This document shows, one piece after another, positions 56,120 to 63,079 of a DNA stretch of 64,000 nucleotides; the first letter of the stretch is position 1; every line of letters starts with the position of its first letter. The notes beneath the pieces were generated by a model, which was given only the letters and a program-made list of their open reading frames with translations, searched no databases and was not told where the DNA came from. The stretch comes from Salinicoccus luteus DSM 17002 (lineage in GTDB: Bacteria; Bacillota; Bacilli; Staphylococcales; Salinicoccaceae), in assembly GCF_000712035.1 (NCBI RefSeq), contig NZ_JONV01000006.1, forward strand, positions 412,765-476,764. Direction: 5' to 3'. Both the position numbers and the translations under genes were made by a program.

Positions 56120-56371
56120 TTACATCATCGAATTGATAATATATCCAATGGCCATAAAAATAAAAAAGCTGAAAAACATAAGAGCATTAAGGAATATCAA
56201 TAATGTTCTTTTTGACAGGACACCAAAAACTACCCCAATTGGAGAAACAATGAAAGTTAAAAGCCAAAAAGGACTAGAAATTTCAAATAAAATATTGGGA
56301 ATCCAAACGAGAATGCCTATCAATAAACAGATTAAAGAGATTGTAGTAAACTTATTTTTAATTTTACACAT
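56120..56371 (-). CDS. Small three-helix membrane protein, possible partner of the PLA2-like protein
   Basis: 83 residues, helices at about 9-29, 35-53 and 56-78. It starts 24 bases after the stop codon of the secreted PLA2-like gene and shares its terminator, so the two form one transcript. GAGGGGAG touches the ATG, which is unusually close; an ATT four codons later would be better spaced. An immunity role is an inference from context. Confidence 0.6.
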   Translation of the reverse strand: MCKIKNKFTTISLICLLIGILVWIPNILFEISSPFWLLTFIVSPIGVVFGVLSKRTLLIFLNALMFFSFFIFMAIGYIINSMM

Positions 56372-56395
56372 CTCCCCTCATAATTATATTATTAT

Positions 56396-56932
56396 TTAAT
56401 AACAACCGTTTGCAGCAGATTGTGCTTGAAAATATGCAAAGACAGCATAAGCCATTTGTTTTTCCAAAAATTTCATTTTATAAGTTTGAGCAATTATTCT
56501 GGACATTAATCTTTTATCACTACCACAATCGAAATAACCGTAATCTCTATAATCTAAATCATGCTGTTTACATATATTATCAAGCACATCTTTAGTGCCC
56601 CCGCCTCCATGTCCAGGGCCGCACCAGTTACCCCAAACAGGTAGCGAAAGCGCCATAACAGTTACTTCTCCAGGCTTCTTATTGTACGCTTGATTTACTT
56701 GGTTTATTTTTTGACCAGTTCCAATAATAAATTCGCTTTGTCCATCATCTTTAGCTTCTTCAACATCAAACTTTATTTCCCCATCTTTAGTTCTAGTTAT
56801 GTATTGTTCCAACACAAGTTGAGTTTCTTCGAAGCTGCTGTTCTCGTCAACTTTTTGGGTTGATGCTTCGGCGCTAGACACTCCACTAACAAGTAAACTG
56901 AAAGTCATGAAAATTAAAAACAATTTCTTCAC
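56396..56932 (-). CDS. Secreted phospholipase A2-like protein
   Basis: 178 residues from GTG 56932 (AAGGGGAG before it). Sec signal peptide in residues 1-23 (KKLFLIFMTFSLLVSGVSSAEA). C-terminal region with CGPGHGGGG (104-112) as a calcium-loop-like segment and NICKQHDLDY with the PLA2 catalytic His-Asp pair (124-125), then YFDCGSDKRL. Four cysteines in the mature part. It looks like the small PLA2 fold, but substrate and activity are untested. First gene of a two-gene unit. Confidence 0.72.
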   Translation of the reverse strand: MKKLFLIFMTFSLLVSGVSSAEASTQKVDENSSFEETQLVLEQYITRTKDGEIKFDVEEAKDDGQSEFIIGTGQKINQVNQAYNKKPGEVTVMALSLPVWGNWCGPGHGGGGTKDVLDNICKQHDLDYRDYGYFDCGSDKRLMSRIIAQTYKMKFLEKQMAYAVFAYFQAQSAANGCY

Positions 56933-56956
56933 AATATACTCCCCTTTATTTATCAC

Positions 56957-57531
56957 CCAGATTTATAAATTCTAATATATGTAACATAAGAATAAATATA
57001 GAATTTACGCGTTTACTGTAACACACTTTTTAGAATATAAAATGGGAAAATAATAATATGGAACCTTTAATAATTGTAGAGCAGAAAAACATATTTTTGA
57101 TCAATACAAAATTGACCGACCTTTATTTTTTGTCGATAAGCGATATATATTACATGCGCAACAGTTAGCTATTAGCGATTAATTGGGGGCGCAAGTCATT
57201 TATCGCCCTTATATACTTATGGCCCACAAACGTATAAAATGGTGTGACTTTAGGAGCTATTTTGCATCTGTTTTAACTGTTATTTTGCACACTCAATTTA
57301 GAAACCCAGCTGTCTTCGTGAAAAGATAAGCTGGGCTTTTTAATTATAGTGCAAGTTATCGCTTGAATCAGGGCAAGATAACACCGAAAGTGACATTATT
57401 AAGATTAATTGGTAAGTATATATCGTTAATTTTAGGTAGACCCTAAATAGACGGTACTAGAGTGTTGAGTTCACTGGCTTTCGAGTGTATGATTAGGGTG
57501 TATTTTAATTATATTCAGAAAAGATGGTTAT
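56957..57531. other. Spacer with an orphan terminator, possible resolvase site
   Basis: 575 AT-rich bases. CCCAGCT (57305-57311) pairs with AGCTGGG (57329-57335) before TTTTT, a plus-strand terminator without a visible gene. The rest has several short dyads (GGGGGCGC ... around 57184, TAGGTAGACCCTA at 57432-57444) and may contain the res site of the serine recombinase, which I cannot delimit. Confidence 0.5.
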
Positions 57532-58134
57532 GTGAAAATTGGATATGCGCGTGTGTCATCACTGGATCAGAATTTGAATAGACAGATTGAAGTGTTAGAG
57601 GAATTTGGTACAGAAAAGGTTTTTAGGGAAAAAAGATCTGGTGCTACTGTAAATGAGCGAAGCGTCTTCAAAGAAGTATTAGACTTCGTGCGTTCAGGAG
57701 ATCAACTTATCGTAGAGTCGATTGATCGGTTAGGCAGAAATTATGATGAAGTAATAGACACAGTAAACTTCTTAAAGCAGAAAGATGTCCAGCTGGTTAT
57801 CACAAGCCTGCCTATTATGAGTGAAGCGATTGGTAATCCGTTGATGGATAAATTCATCAAAGACCTCATCGTCCAAATACTGGCGATGATTGCTGAACAG
57901 GAGCGCAGTGAATCCAAGAGAAGGCAAACTCAGGGTATAGCCCTTGCGAAGGCTAAAGGCGTGTATAAAGGCCGTCCGACGCTCTACTCACCGACAGCCA
58001 AAGACCCTCAAAAAAGACTTGTGTATCATCGTGTTGTTTCTCGACTCAAGGAAGGCATTGCAATATCTAAAATTGCGAACGAGGTTGGAATCACACGACA
58101 AACAATCTACAGAATAAAGAACAATTTAGATTAA
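57532..58134 (+). CDS. Serine resolvase/invertase
   Basis: 200 residues. Catalytic Ser in [11 protein letters not shown] (Ser 9 or 10), [34 protein letters not shown] with the conserved Arg, then a C-terminal helix-turn-helix ([20 protein letters not shown]). It is of the small Tn3/plasmid resolvase type (Bin/Sin-like). GTG start with a weak ribosome site. Typical of staphylococcal plasmids and supports a plasmid origin for this block. Confidence 0.92.
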   Translation: MKIGYARVSSLDQNLNRQIEVLEEFGTEKVFREKRSGATVNERSVFKEVLDFVRSGDQLIVESIDRLGRNYDEVIDTVNFLKQKDVQLVITSLPIMSEAIGNPLMDKFIKDLIVQILAMIAEQERSESKRRQTQGIALAKAKGVYKGRPTLYSPTAKDPQKRLVYHRVVSRLKEGIAISKIANEVGITRQTIYRIKNNLD

Positions 58135-58238
58135 TTTTTCTATATAAAAAGTAATGTATTCAAAAACGTTTCATATGATAAAATTGATGCGGTCATCTAG
58201 TTCACTTCTGTGCGGATAGCATGGGAGGAGGTGACACC

Positions 58239-58334
58239 ATGTTTGCAACAATGTTTGAGTTTCTTATTGCACCAATTGTAGTCGGTGCAGTAATCACATT
58301 ATTCTCGTATTGGTTGGATAATCGTGAAGACTAA
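58239..58334 (+). CDS. Type I toxin peptide, Fst/PepA1/TxpA-like
   Basis: 31 residues: MFATMFEFLIAPIVVGAVIT followed by LFSYWLDNRED. The FLIAPIVVG core with a charged tail defines membrane toxins of the Fst and PepA1 type. Very strong ribosome site GGAGGAGGTGACACC. GTCATCTAGTT (58192-58202) can pair with AACTAGATGAC (58333-58343) around the gene, as 5'-3' pairing does in such toxin mRNAs. The transcript ends in the hairpin AACCCCCAATCT / AGATTGGGGGTT (58363-58393). Confidence 0.87.
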   Translation: MFATMFEFLIAPIVVGAVITLFSYWLDNRED

Positions 58335-58354
58335 CTAGATGACTAGACCAATAA

Positions 58355-58461
58355 CACCAAATAACCCCCAATCTACGGACATAGATTGGGGGTTCGGTGT
58401 GCCATGATAAGCAACAATGTTTGATTACTTATATTATAACATTTTCATGTTGAATCGTAAA
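58355..58461 (-). ncRNA. Antisense antitoxin RNA of the type I module
   Basis: Minus-strand promoter TTTACG (58461-58456), 17 bases, TATAAT (58438-58433). The RNA would start near 58426, read the complement of GCAACAATGTTTGA (58411-58424) and end in the hairpin shared with the toxin mRNA. The same 14 bases occur over the toxin start codon (58245-58258), so the RNA can pair there in trans and at the shared terminator in cis, as in the Fst par locus. Confidence 0.75.
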
Positions 58462-58632
58462 CGAAACAAAATCTACAGAGCCCTTTAAAGATCATTTATG
58501 CTCTTTATTTCTGCGATATGGCTAACACCTACTTTAAAATAATCCCTTTGTTTTTCGTTTTCGAAAACTTTAACTCATCGCTTGCTGCATTTCATGAAAA
58601 ACTCCTATAATTTCCAGTGCTCATGAGCACTC

Positions 58633-58812
58633 TTATTCTAAAGGCATTGTACAGAACTGTTGAATCTTATTTGCAGCTGTTTGAATATCAATCAACGTAT
58701 CATACAATAATGCTTTTTCTTCCACGGTTAAATTTTCGTTATCGAGCATTTGTGTAATCGAAGAACTTAACCCCCGACATCGACACCAGCAATCGAAAAT
58801 TTCTGTATTCAT
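58633..58812 (-). CDS. Hypothetical 59-residue protein
   Basis: ATG 58812 has GAGGG at nine bases; a GTG two codons upstream is too near. Small acidic helical protein with CWCRCRG near the N-terminus and LTVEEKALLYDTLIDIQTA. It is the third gene of the sigma-like unit, 16 bases after the RsoA-like gene. I do not recognise it. Confidence 0.6.
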   Translation of the reverse strand: MNTEIFDCWCRCRGLSSSITQMLDNENLTVEEKALLYDTLIDIQTAANKIQQFCTMPLE

Positions 58813-58828
58813 ATGCACTCTCCCTCTA

Positions 58829-59077
58829 TTAATCCCATCGGATAAAATGGTCGATTTCCGGACTTTCTTTCCACTGATAATTCCGAGTGATTTCCATTAG
58901 CTTTATACGAATTTCTTGTTCCAGATCCTCTCGTCGGTCTGGGGATGTCTGAAATAAGGCGTGTTGGATTTTGGGTTGTAATCGCTCAAATAATATATCC
59001 AATGGTTCTTCCTGTGCTTTATACTCCAGATCTTGAATTTCTTGAACTAGCGTAGCAAACGCTGGTTGCTTCTCCAT
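58829..59077 (-). CDS. RsoA-like sigma region 2 protein
   Basis: 82 residues. RREDLEQEIRIKLMEITRNY followed by PEIDHFIRW resembles conserved region 2 of sigma factors and no region 4 is present. The size and the place right after a region-4 sigma gene match the Bacillus SigO (YvrI) - RsoA (79 residues) arrangement, in which two proteins make one sigma activity. GAAGGAGGTG before ATG. The call is inferred from context and motif. Confidence 0.6.
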   Translation of the reverse strand: MEKQPAFATLVQEIQDLEYKAQEEPLDILFERLQPKIQHALFQTSPDRREDLEQEIRIKLMEITRNYQWKESPEIDHFIRWD

Positions 59078-59092
59078 GAAAGCACCTCCTTC

Positions 59093-59647
59093 TTATCCAT
59101 ACTGTTTCTGCACATACCATTGACGCATATTTTGAAGTGCCCGTTGTTTTAAACGTGAAATCGATTGCTGGCTCTGGTTAAACATTTCTCCAATTTCGGT
59201 ATCTGTATAGCCATATACAAAGGATAAATCCAATACCCGTTGCTGTTTCTTTGTCAACTGCTCCCATGCCGAAGAAAGGACATTCGAAAATATATGATCT
59301 TTCAAGGTATGTGAACTTGAACCACACTCAGACACTGTAGACGGAATTTCTCCAACAGAATGCCCTTCTCCCATTGGCGCATCCAGATAACGTTGATTAC
59401 GGTCTAGAAAACGACGTTCTTTTTTATCAAATTGCACGGCTGTATAATGAATGGTTTTTGCAAATTACGAAATAAATCGGCGTTCAAAAATAAATTGTTG
59501 AAAGGTTTGTTCGAGGGTTTTCCTTCGTTCTTCGTTCGGTTGTCGAACATAGCGATATAGTAATCCTTTGTTTTCTTGATGGCGTAAAAATGACTGCCAA
59601 AGCTTGTGATACGGGGGCGGCGTTTGATACTCACAGGTCGAATTCAT
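59093..59647 (-). pseudogene. SigO-like sigma factor gene with an in-frame stop
   Basis: The frame from ATG 59647 (GCGAGGTGTTTAA before it) has 60 codons, a TAA at 59467-59465, and then 123 more codons in the same frame. The two parts read as one protein: FERRFIS-stop-FAKTIHYTAVQFDKK, where homologous positions in SigO-type factors would hold Tyr or a similar residue (TAT or TAC to TAA is one change). The C-terminus is a clean sigma region 4 (LTKKQQRVLDLSFVYGYTDT ... QSISRLKQRALQ). A GTG at 59437 could restart the second half but has no ribosome site. Confidence 0.75.
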
Positions 59648-59660
59648 TTAAACACCTCGC

Positions 59661-59690
59661 TTCTAATACGAACATATGTTCGTATTAGAA
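59661..59690. promoter_or_regulatory. Perfect 30-bp palindrome with a LexA (SOS) box
   Basis: TTCTAATACGAACAT joined to its exact complement ATGTTCGTATTAGAA. The centre CGAACATATGTTCG fits the Gram-positive LexA/DinR consensus CGAACRNRYGTTCG at every position. It lies 14 bases upstream of the sigma-like start codon and 170 bases before the glutaredoxin gene on the other strand. Confidence 0.82.
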
Positions 59691-59762
59691 GTAGCATATT
59701 CTTCAAATATTTTCAAATACTTCTATATGTTTATGTATTTATAAAAGGAAGATGGAAAACTA

Positions 59763-59797
59763 AAAACACAACCTTTTTTTACCTCAGGTTGTGTTTT
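59763..59797. terminator. Attenuator-like hairpin upstream of the glutaredoxin gene
   Basis: AAAACACAACCT / AGGTTGTGTTTT stem with a T-rich 11-base loop and T on both sides. No gene ends here, so on the plus strand it would interrupt the leader of the glutaredoxin transcript. Confidence 0.65.
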
Positions 59798-59858
59798 GGA
59801 CAATTTATCTCTCTTTTATATATGTAAGCCACAACACGAAGAAAAGGAGAAGATAATC

Positions 59859-60113
59859 ATGAGTTATTTGGAACCTACTGTATATATCCAGGACACTTGT
59901 CTGCACTGTCACCGTCAAATTGATTGGATGGAGCAAGAAGGATATGCCTTTATCACGAAAGAAGTATCGAATCCGGAACATCGTGAGGAATTTTTTCACC
60001 TAGGAGGGACGGGAACGCCATTGACCGTTGTTATCAATTCAGACGGCGTCGCAACATCGGTGCAAGGTTTTCAACGCACGAAATTAGAAAGAATGCTAAA
60101 AGAAAATATTTAA
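59859..60113 (+). CDS. Glutaredoxin-like thiol oxidoreductase
   Basis: 84 residues. Redox site CLHC (about residue 14), cis-Pro in GTGTPLTVV, and a GFQRTKLERML helix complete the fold. It reduces or exchanges disulfides in the cytoplasm; no signal peptide. ATG 59859 follows AAAAGGAGAAGATAATC. It is next to tRNA-Cys and two cysteine-rich products. Confidence 0.88.
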   Translation: MSYLEPTVYIQDTCLHCHRQIDWMEQEGYAFITKEVSNPEHREEFFHLGGTGTPLTVVINSDGVATSVQGFQRTKLERMLKENI

Positions 60114-60183
60114 TCTTTCTTCAGCAGGTTGTGATTTATTACTTTGAACGCTCTTTTATAAGTAGAACATGTTTGAGAGAGAT

Positions 60184-60255
60184 GGTGATGTAGCCAAGCG
60201 GTAAGGCAAAGGTCTGCAGAACCTTGAACCCCCGGTTCGAACCCGGGCATTGCCT
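60184..60255 (+). tRNA. tRNA-Cys (GCA)
   Basis: Full cloverleaf of 72 bases: acceptor GGTGATG / CATTGCC (60184-60190 and 60248-60254), D arm GCC ... GGC (60193-60207), anticodon stem AAGGT / ACCTT with loop CTGCAGA (anticodon GCA at 60216-60218), T arm CCCGG-TTCGAAC-CCGGG (60231-60247). No CCA is encoded. It is isolated, not in a tRNA cluster. Confidence 0.95.
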
Positions 60256-60282
60256 TCATTAAAATTTAGGAGGTGAACTGAA

Positions 60283-60453
60283 ATGGCTGAGGATAAAAAG
60301 AAGATTAATAATGAAGAAGTAACTCCACAGTATGCAGTTGTATGTGGAAACAGTGTCAGGAGATGTTGTTCTGCTAATCCAGACTGTTATACAGAGATCC
60401 AAGTTTTCCCTGATGGGACTAGACATGAAACCGGTAGTTGTTGTAGCTACTAA
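60283..60453 (+). CDS. Cysteine-rich 56-residue peptide
   Basis: Perfect ribosome site TAGGAGGTGAACTGAA. An 18-residue charged lead (MAEDKKKINNEEVTPQYA) is followed by a core with six cysteines: VVCGNSVRRCCSANPDC and GSCCSY. No signal peptide or membrane helix. It starts 27 bases after the tRNA-Cys and ends 25 bases before the PLA2-like gene. It may be a peptide precursor or small effector. Not a family I recognise. Confidence 0.72.
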   Translation: MAEDKKKINNEEVTPQYAVVCGNSVRRCCSANPDCYTEIQVFPDGTRHETGSCCSY

Positions 60454-60478
60454 AAAATTATAGAAAGTAGGAATTATA

Positions 60479-61168
60479 ATGAGAGCAAAAATAAAAGAGT
60501 TGTCCATTCCAAAAACTAAAGAATTATTTAATGAAGCCTTGAAGCAAAATGATACAAAACTTCTTTTAGAAGAACTTAATATAAATATAGATCAAACCAA
60601 AGAAAAGGCGTATACTCTACAATTTTTCTACGAAAATCAAGAAGACAAGGTATTTGAAACCCTTCTAATTTACCAAAATGATGAAAAAGTTATCGAAGCT
60701 ACTAAGGATTATAATGATAATGCATTCCAAAAAATTATTGCTCATTATGTTGACAATAATCCGGATAGCAAAAAGATTAAGCGAGTTTCAGTTAAAAACA
60801 ATCAAGTGAATGTATTGAAAGAACTTCCATATGACCATAATTATTTTGATTTCTTTGCAGAGAATCAAGTGAATGATATAAGTGCTCAACAAAATTGGTA
60901 TGATGGTTGTTTTGTATTTGGCGATCCAGGAACCGGATACCATATTTATAAGCATTGTGGAGCGGATTGTGGAGATGAGGGTTCAGATGGAGGCGGAGTA
61001 CCAATAAACCCCTTAGATAGCTGTTGCCGTTCTCATGATCGTTGTTATGAAAATTTCGGTTATGATGACTGTGAATGTGATCAAATTCTTGGGGATTGTG
61101 CAAATGGTACAATTGACCCTGGATGGTATGCTGTTGCTACATGGGCTTATAATAAAAGCTGTGTATAA
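60479..61168 (+). CDS. Cysteine-rich phospholipase A2-like protein
   Basis: 229 residues. The N-terminal 130 residues are charged and helical (IKELSIPKTKELFNEALKQN) with no signal peptide. The C-terminal 90 residues have ten cysteines and a clear PLA2 core: GGGVPINPLD calcium-loop-like region, CCRSHDRCY with the catalytic His-Asp (186-187), and YDDCECDQILGDC. An N-terminal leader plus a C-terminal toxin-like domain is one reading. The ribosome site (AAGTAGGA) is weak, so coupling to the Cys-rich peptide is possible. Confidence 0.78.
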   Translation: MRAKIKELSIPKTKELFNEALKQNDTKLLLEELNINIDQTKEKAYTLQFFYENQEDKVFETLLIYQNDEKVIEATKDYNDNAFQKIIAHYVDNNPDSKKIKRVSVKNNQVNVLKELPYDHNYFDFFAENQVNDISAQQNWYDGCFVFGDPGTGYHIYKHCGADCGDEGSDGGGVPINPLDSCCRSHDRCYENFGYDDCECDQILGDCANGTIDPGWYAVATWAYNKSCV

Positions 61169-61284
61169 AAAATGACTAAACATTCAATACCTCTATAAGT
61201 GATATACTGGACTCTCACAAGAAACTGTGAGATGGTTGCAACGATTAATGTATTAGACAAAACAACGCTCTAAGGAGTGAAATA

Positions 61285-61404
61285 ATGGATAGGAAAACTA
61301 AATATAATATCCTTATTATTGTCATTATTGTTGTTGGCCTTGGTCTAGGTTTACTTGGTTATTTTGGTTTCATGGAGTTTATAAAGAATTTACCATTGGC
61401 TTAA
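61285..61404 (+). CDS. 39-residue single-helix membrane peptide
   Basis: Strong ribosome site TAAGGAG. A basic start (MDRKTKYN), one long helix rich in Ile, Val and Gly (ILIIVIIVVGLGLGLLGYFG), and a short tail. It follows the PLA2-like gene on the same strand by 116 bases, after a small hairpin (CTCACA ... TGTGAG). A possible immunity peptide (inference). Confidence 0.6.
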   Translation: MDRKTKYNILIIVIIVVGLGLGLLGYFGFMEFIKNLPLA

Positions 61405-61540
61405 ATGGTTGATATTCTCTATCTGCACAGTTAGAACCTAGAACAATCAGTCTAATAATGTAGAATCGAAGTATATTCAAGTGATACGTACGCCAGATAG
61501 AAGTGAAAATTAGAATCCAGAGTTAGCAATTTTCTATTGT

Positions 61541-61580
61541 AGCACTTTTAAAACTTAAGTTTTAAAAGTGCTTTCTTTTA
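61541..61580 (+). terminator. Terminator of the tRNA-Cys/PLA2 block
   Basis: AGCACTTTTAAAACTT / AAGTTTTAAAAGTGCT, a perfect dyad followed by TTCTTTT. Confidence 0.8.
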
Positions 61581-61616
61581 TGATTAACTTGTTTATGTCA
61601 TGGTGTATTGTTTTAG

Positions 61617-61700
61617 TCATCTAATCATTACACCAACAATAATCGGTGCAATCAAAAGTTCAAATAAAATGTCTAAAAGTTGCTCTAATATAGATGTCAA
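61617..61700 (-). pseudogene. Decayed second type I toxin gene
   Basis: The minus-strand frame ends LLDILFELLIAPIIVGVMIR-stop and has the FxLIAPIxVG core of the toxin at 58.2 kb. The transmembrane tail and charged end are missing, and the DNA after it (ATTAGATGACTA ... ACAATACACC) matches the sequence after the intact toxin stop codon (CTAGATGACTAG ... CCAATAACACC). This points to an internal deletion of about 40 bases. No strong ribosome site. Confidence 0.72.
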
Positions 61701-61752
61701 CTATTTGTATTCGACGTTCTTCAATTTACTTTATTTCCAACTTTGGAATGTA

Positions 61753-62217
61753 CTATTTTAAAGAATCACCCGGAGTAGTTGCGATTACCGGTCCTGAGCA
61801 AGACTGATGTGCCTTGTATATTTGATATGCTACTCCAACTATAGTGCCTTTTGCTCCATTGTTGATCATTTTTACAGCTGCTTTTTTAAAATTAGCCCAA
61901 TTTGGATTATCGTGGAAAGTAGCAAGCGCACCTATCAATACAGCTTGACTATATGACGCTCCTAGGTATGCGGCCATGCAATCGGCTTGTGCATTTTGCG
62001 TTTGAAACCCTGGATCTTTTAACATTTTCTTTTCAGTAGCTTGAGATTTAACATATTCTTCTGCATATGCATTGACCTCTTTTTCTATCGCTTCTTCGTC
62101 TAAACTGTCAGTGTTAGCTTGAGCGAGCTGTAAAAAACCGACACTGATACTACTCAAAATAAGCGCAAAAACTATTCTGGATTTTAATGTAAATTCACTA
62201 ACAAAAAGGTGGTACAT
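61753..62217 (-). CDS. Secreted protein with hydrophobic C-terminal domain, possible bacteriocin
   Basis: 154 residues. Signal peptide ending in LQLAQA (about residue 34), an acidic helical stretch rich in Glu and Ala, then a small hydrophobic domain with two cysteines (ADCMAAYLGASYSQAVLIGA ... AHQSCSG). The size and layout fit a secreted propeptide with a C-terminal membrane-active part, but I do not recognise the family. ATG 62217 is only seven bases from the start of the opposite gene and lacks a clear ribosome site. Confidence 0.6.
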   Translation of the reverse strand: MYHLFVSEFTLKSRIVFALILSSISVGFLQLAQANTDSLDEEAIEKEVNAYAEEYVKSQATEKKMLKDPGFQTQNAQADCMAAYLGASYSQAVLIGALATFHDNPNWANFKKAAVKMINNGAKGTIVGVAYQIYKAHQSCSGPVIATTPGDSLK

Positions 62218-62223
62218 AATTCT

Positions 62224-62427
62224 ATGTCAAATGAAAATAAAAAAGCCTGGATCAATTTAATCATACCTGGCATCTTTTTTATCTTAATTTTTATAGTAGA
62301 GTTGCCTAGTATCCTAAATAATATTTTTGGCTTTATTATAATTTTTGTCATCTTAACTATCATTCAGTTCTATTTAAATAAATATCTAAATAAAAAGTAT
62401 CCTTCGAGTAAAGATCTGAAAGATTAA
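62224..62427 (+). CDS. Small two-helix membrane protein
   Basis: 67 residues: helices at about 8-27 and 30-50, charged ends (MSNENKKAW, KKYPSSKDLKD). AAAAGGTGG precedes ATG by 11 bases. Divergent and head-to-head with the secreted protein gene. An immunity role for that protein is a guess from context. The dyad ACTCTCT ... AGAGAGT (62451-62490) may terminate it. Confidence 0.58.
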   Translation: MSNENKKAWINLIIPGIFFILIFIVELPSILNNIFGFIIIFVILTIIQFYLNKYLNKKYPSSKDLKD

Positions 62428-63079
62428 GTACTATATAACAATTCAACTACTCTCTTCAGAAAACACTTTTAAAAGTGAAAATATTGAGAGAGTTTTCAAT
62501 TATCTGCACGTCAGTAAATTCTCAAACCCCTTTATATGCCGGCAATATAAAAACGAATACCGATAATGGTCAGATATATACAAAAATCGCCTGTTTTCGA
62601 TGAAATATCGCACATATATACATAAATATATATTGTCCTATTTAGATATTTTACCATTTATAATCCGATAAAATTTCTAATTGATTTCTAAACACTCATC
62701 CAAAGTGGGGGTTAAAGTGGGGGGAACGCCATTTTTTTGATTGGAATTCATGCACACGTTCCAAAGTGAAAATGGACCCGGCATCATCTCAATTCGGTAC
62801 AGTAATAAATTACTATACTCAAGCTTTGACCTCCCCAACCCCACGTGCGTTCTTGTTGGGGAGGTCAAAGCTAAATGAGATATTGCGGGTCTGTTCCGGT
62901 GGTTCGTGTGCATGGTATGGTGCATAAGTGTGTCCCCCAGTGTGTGATTTGTGTATGTTTTTTGATTGATTTTTATGGTGTACAGAATAAATGGTGGATC
63001 GGATAACAGGTACTTTAAGTGTAATGATGTATGGTTTCATGATGGGTATGTCTATGTATCGGGTAAATGTATTTCGTGT
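62428..63079. other. Spacer with a long hairpin and G-rich repeats
   Basis: Contains an 18-bp perfect stem AGCTTTGACCTCCCCAAC (62822-62839) / GTTGGGGAGGTCAAAGCT (62855-62872) with a 15-base loop, and two copies of AAAGTGGGGG (62702 and 62716). No gene is supported; short frames across the hairpin are rejected. It could be a terminator or part of a plasmid replication or transfer region. Confidence 0.55.

Noticed and set aside
62702..62725. Two AAAGTGGGGG units as possible replication iterons
   Set aside because: Only two copies and no replication initiator gene beside them; noted only as a repeat.
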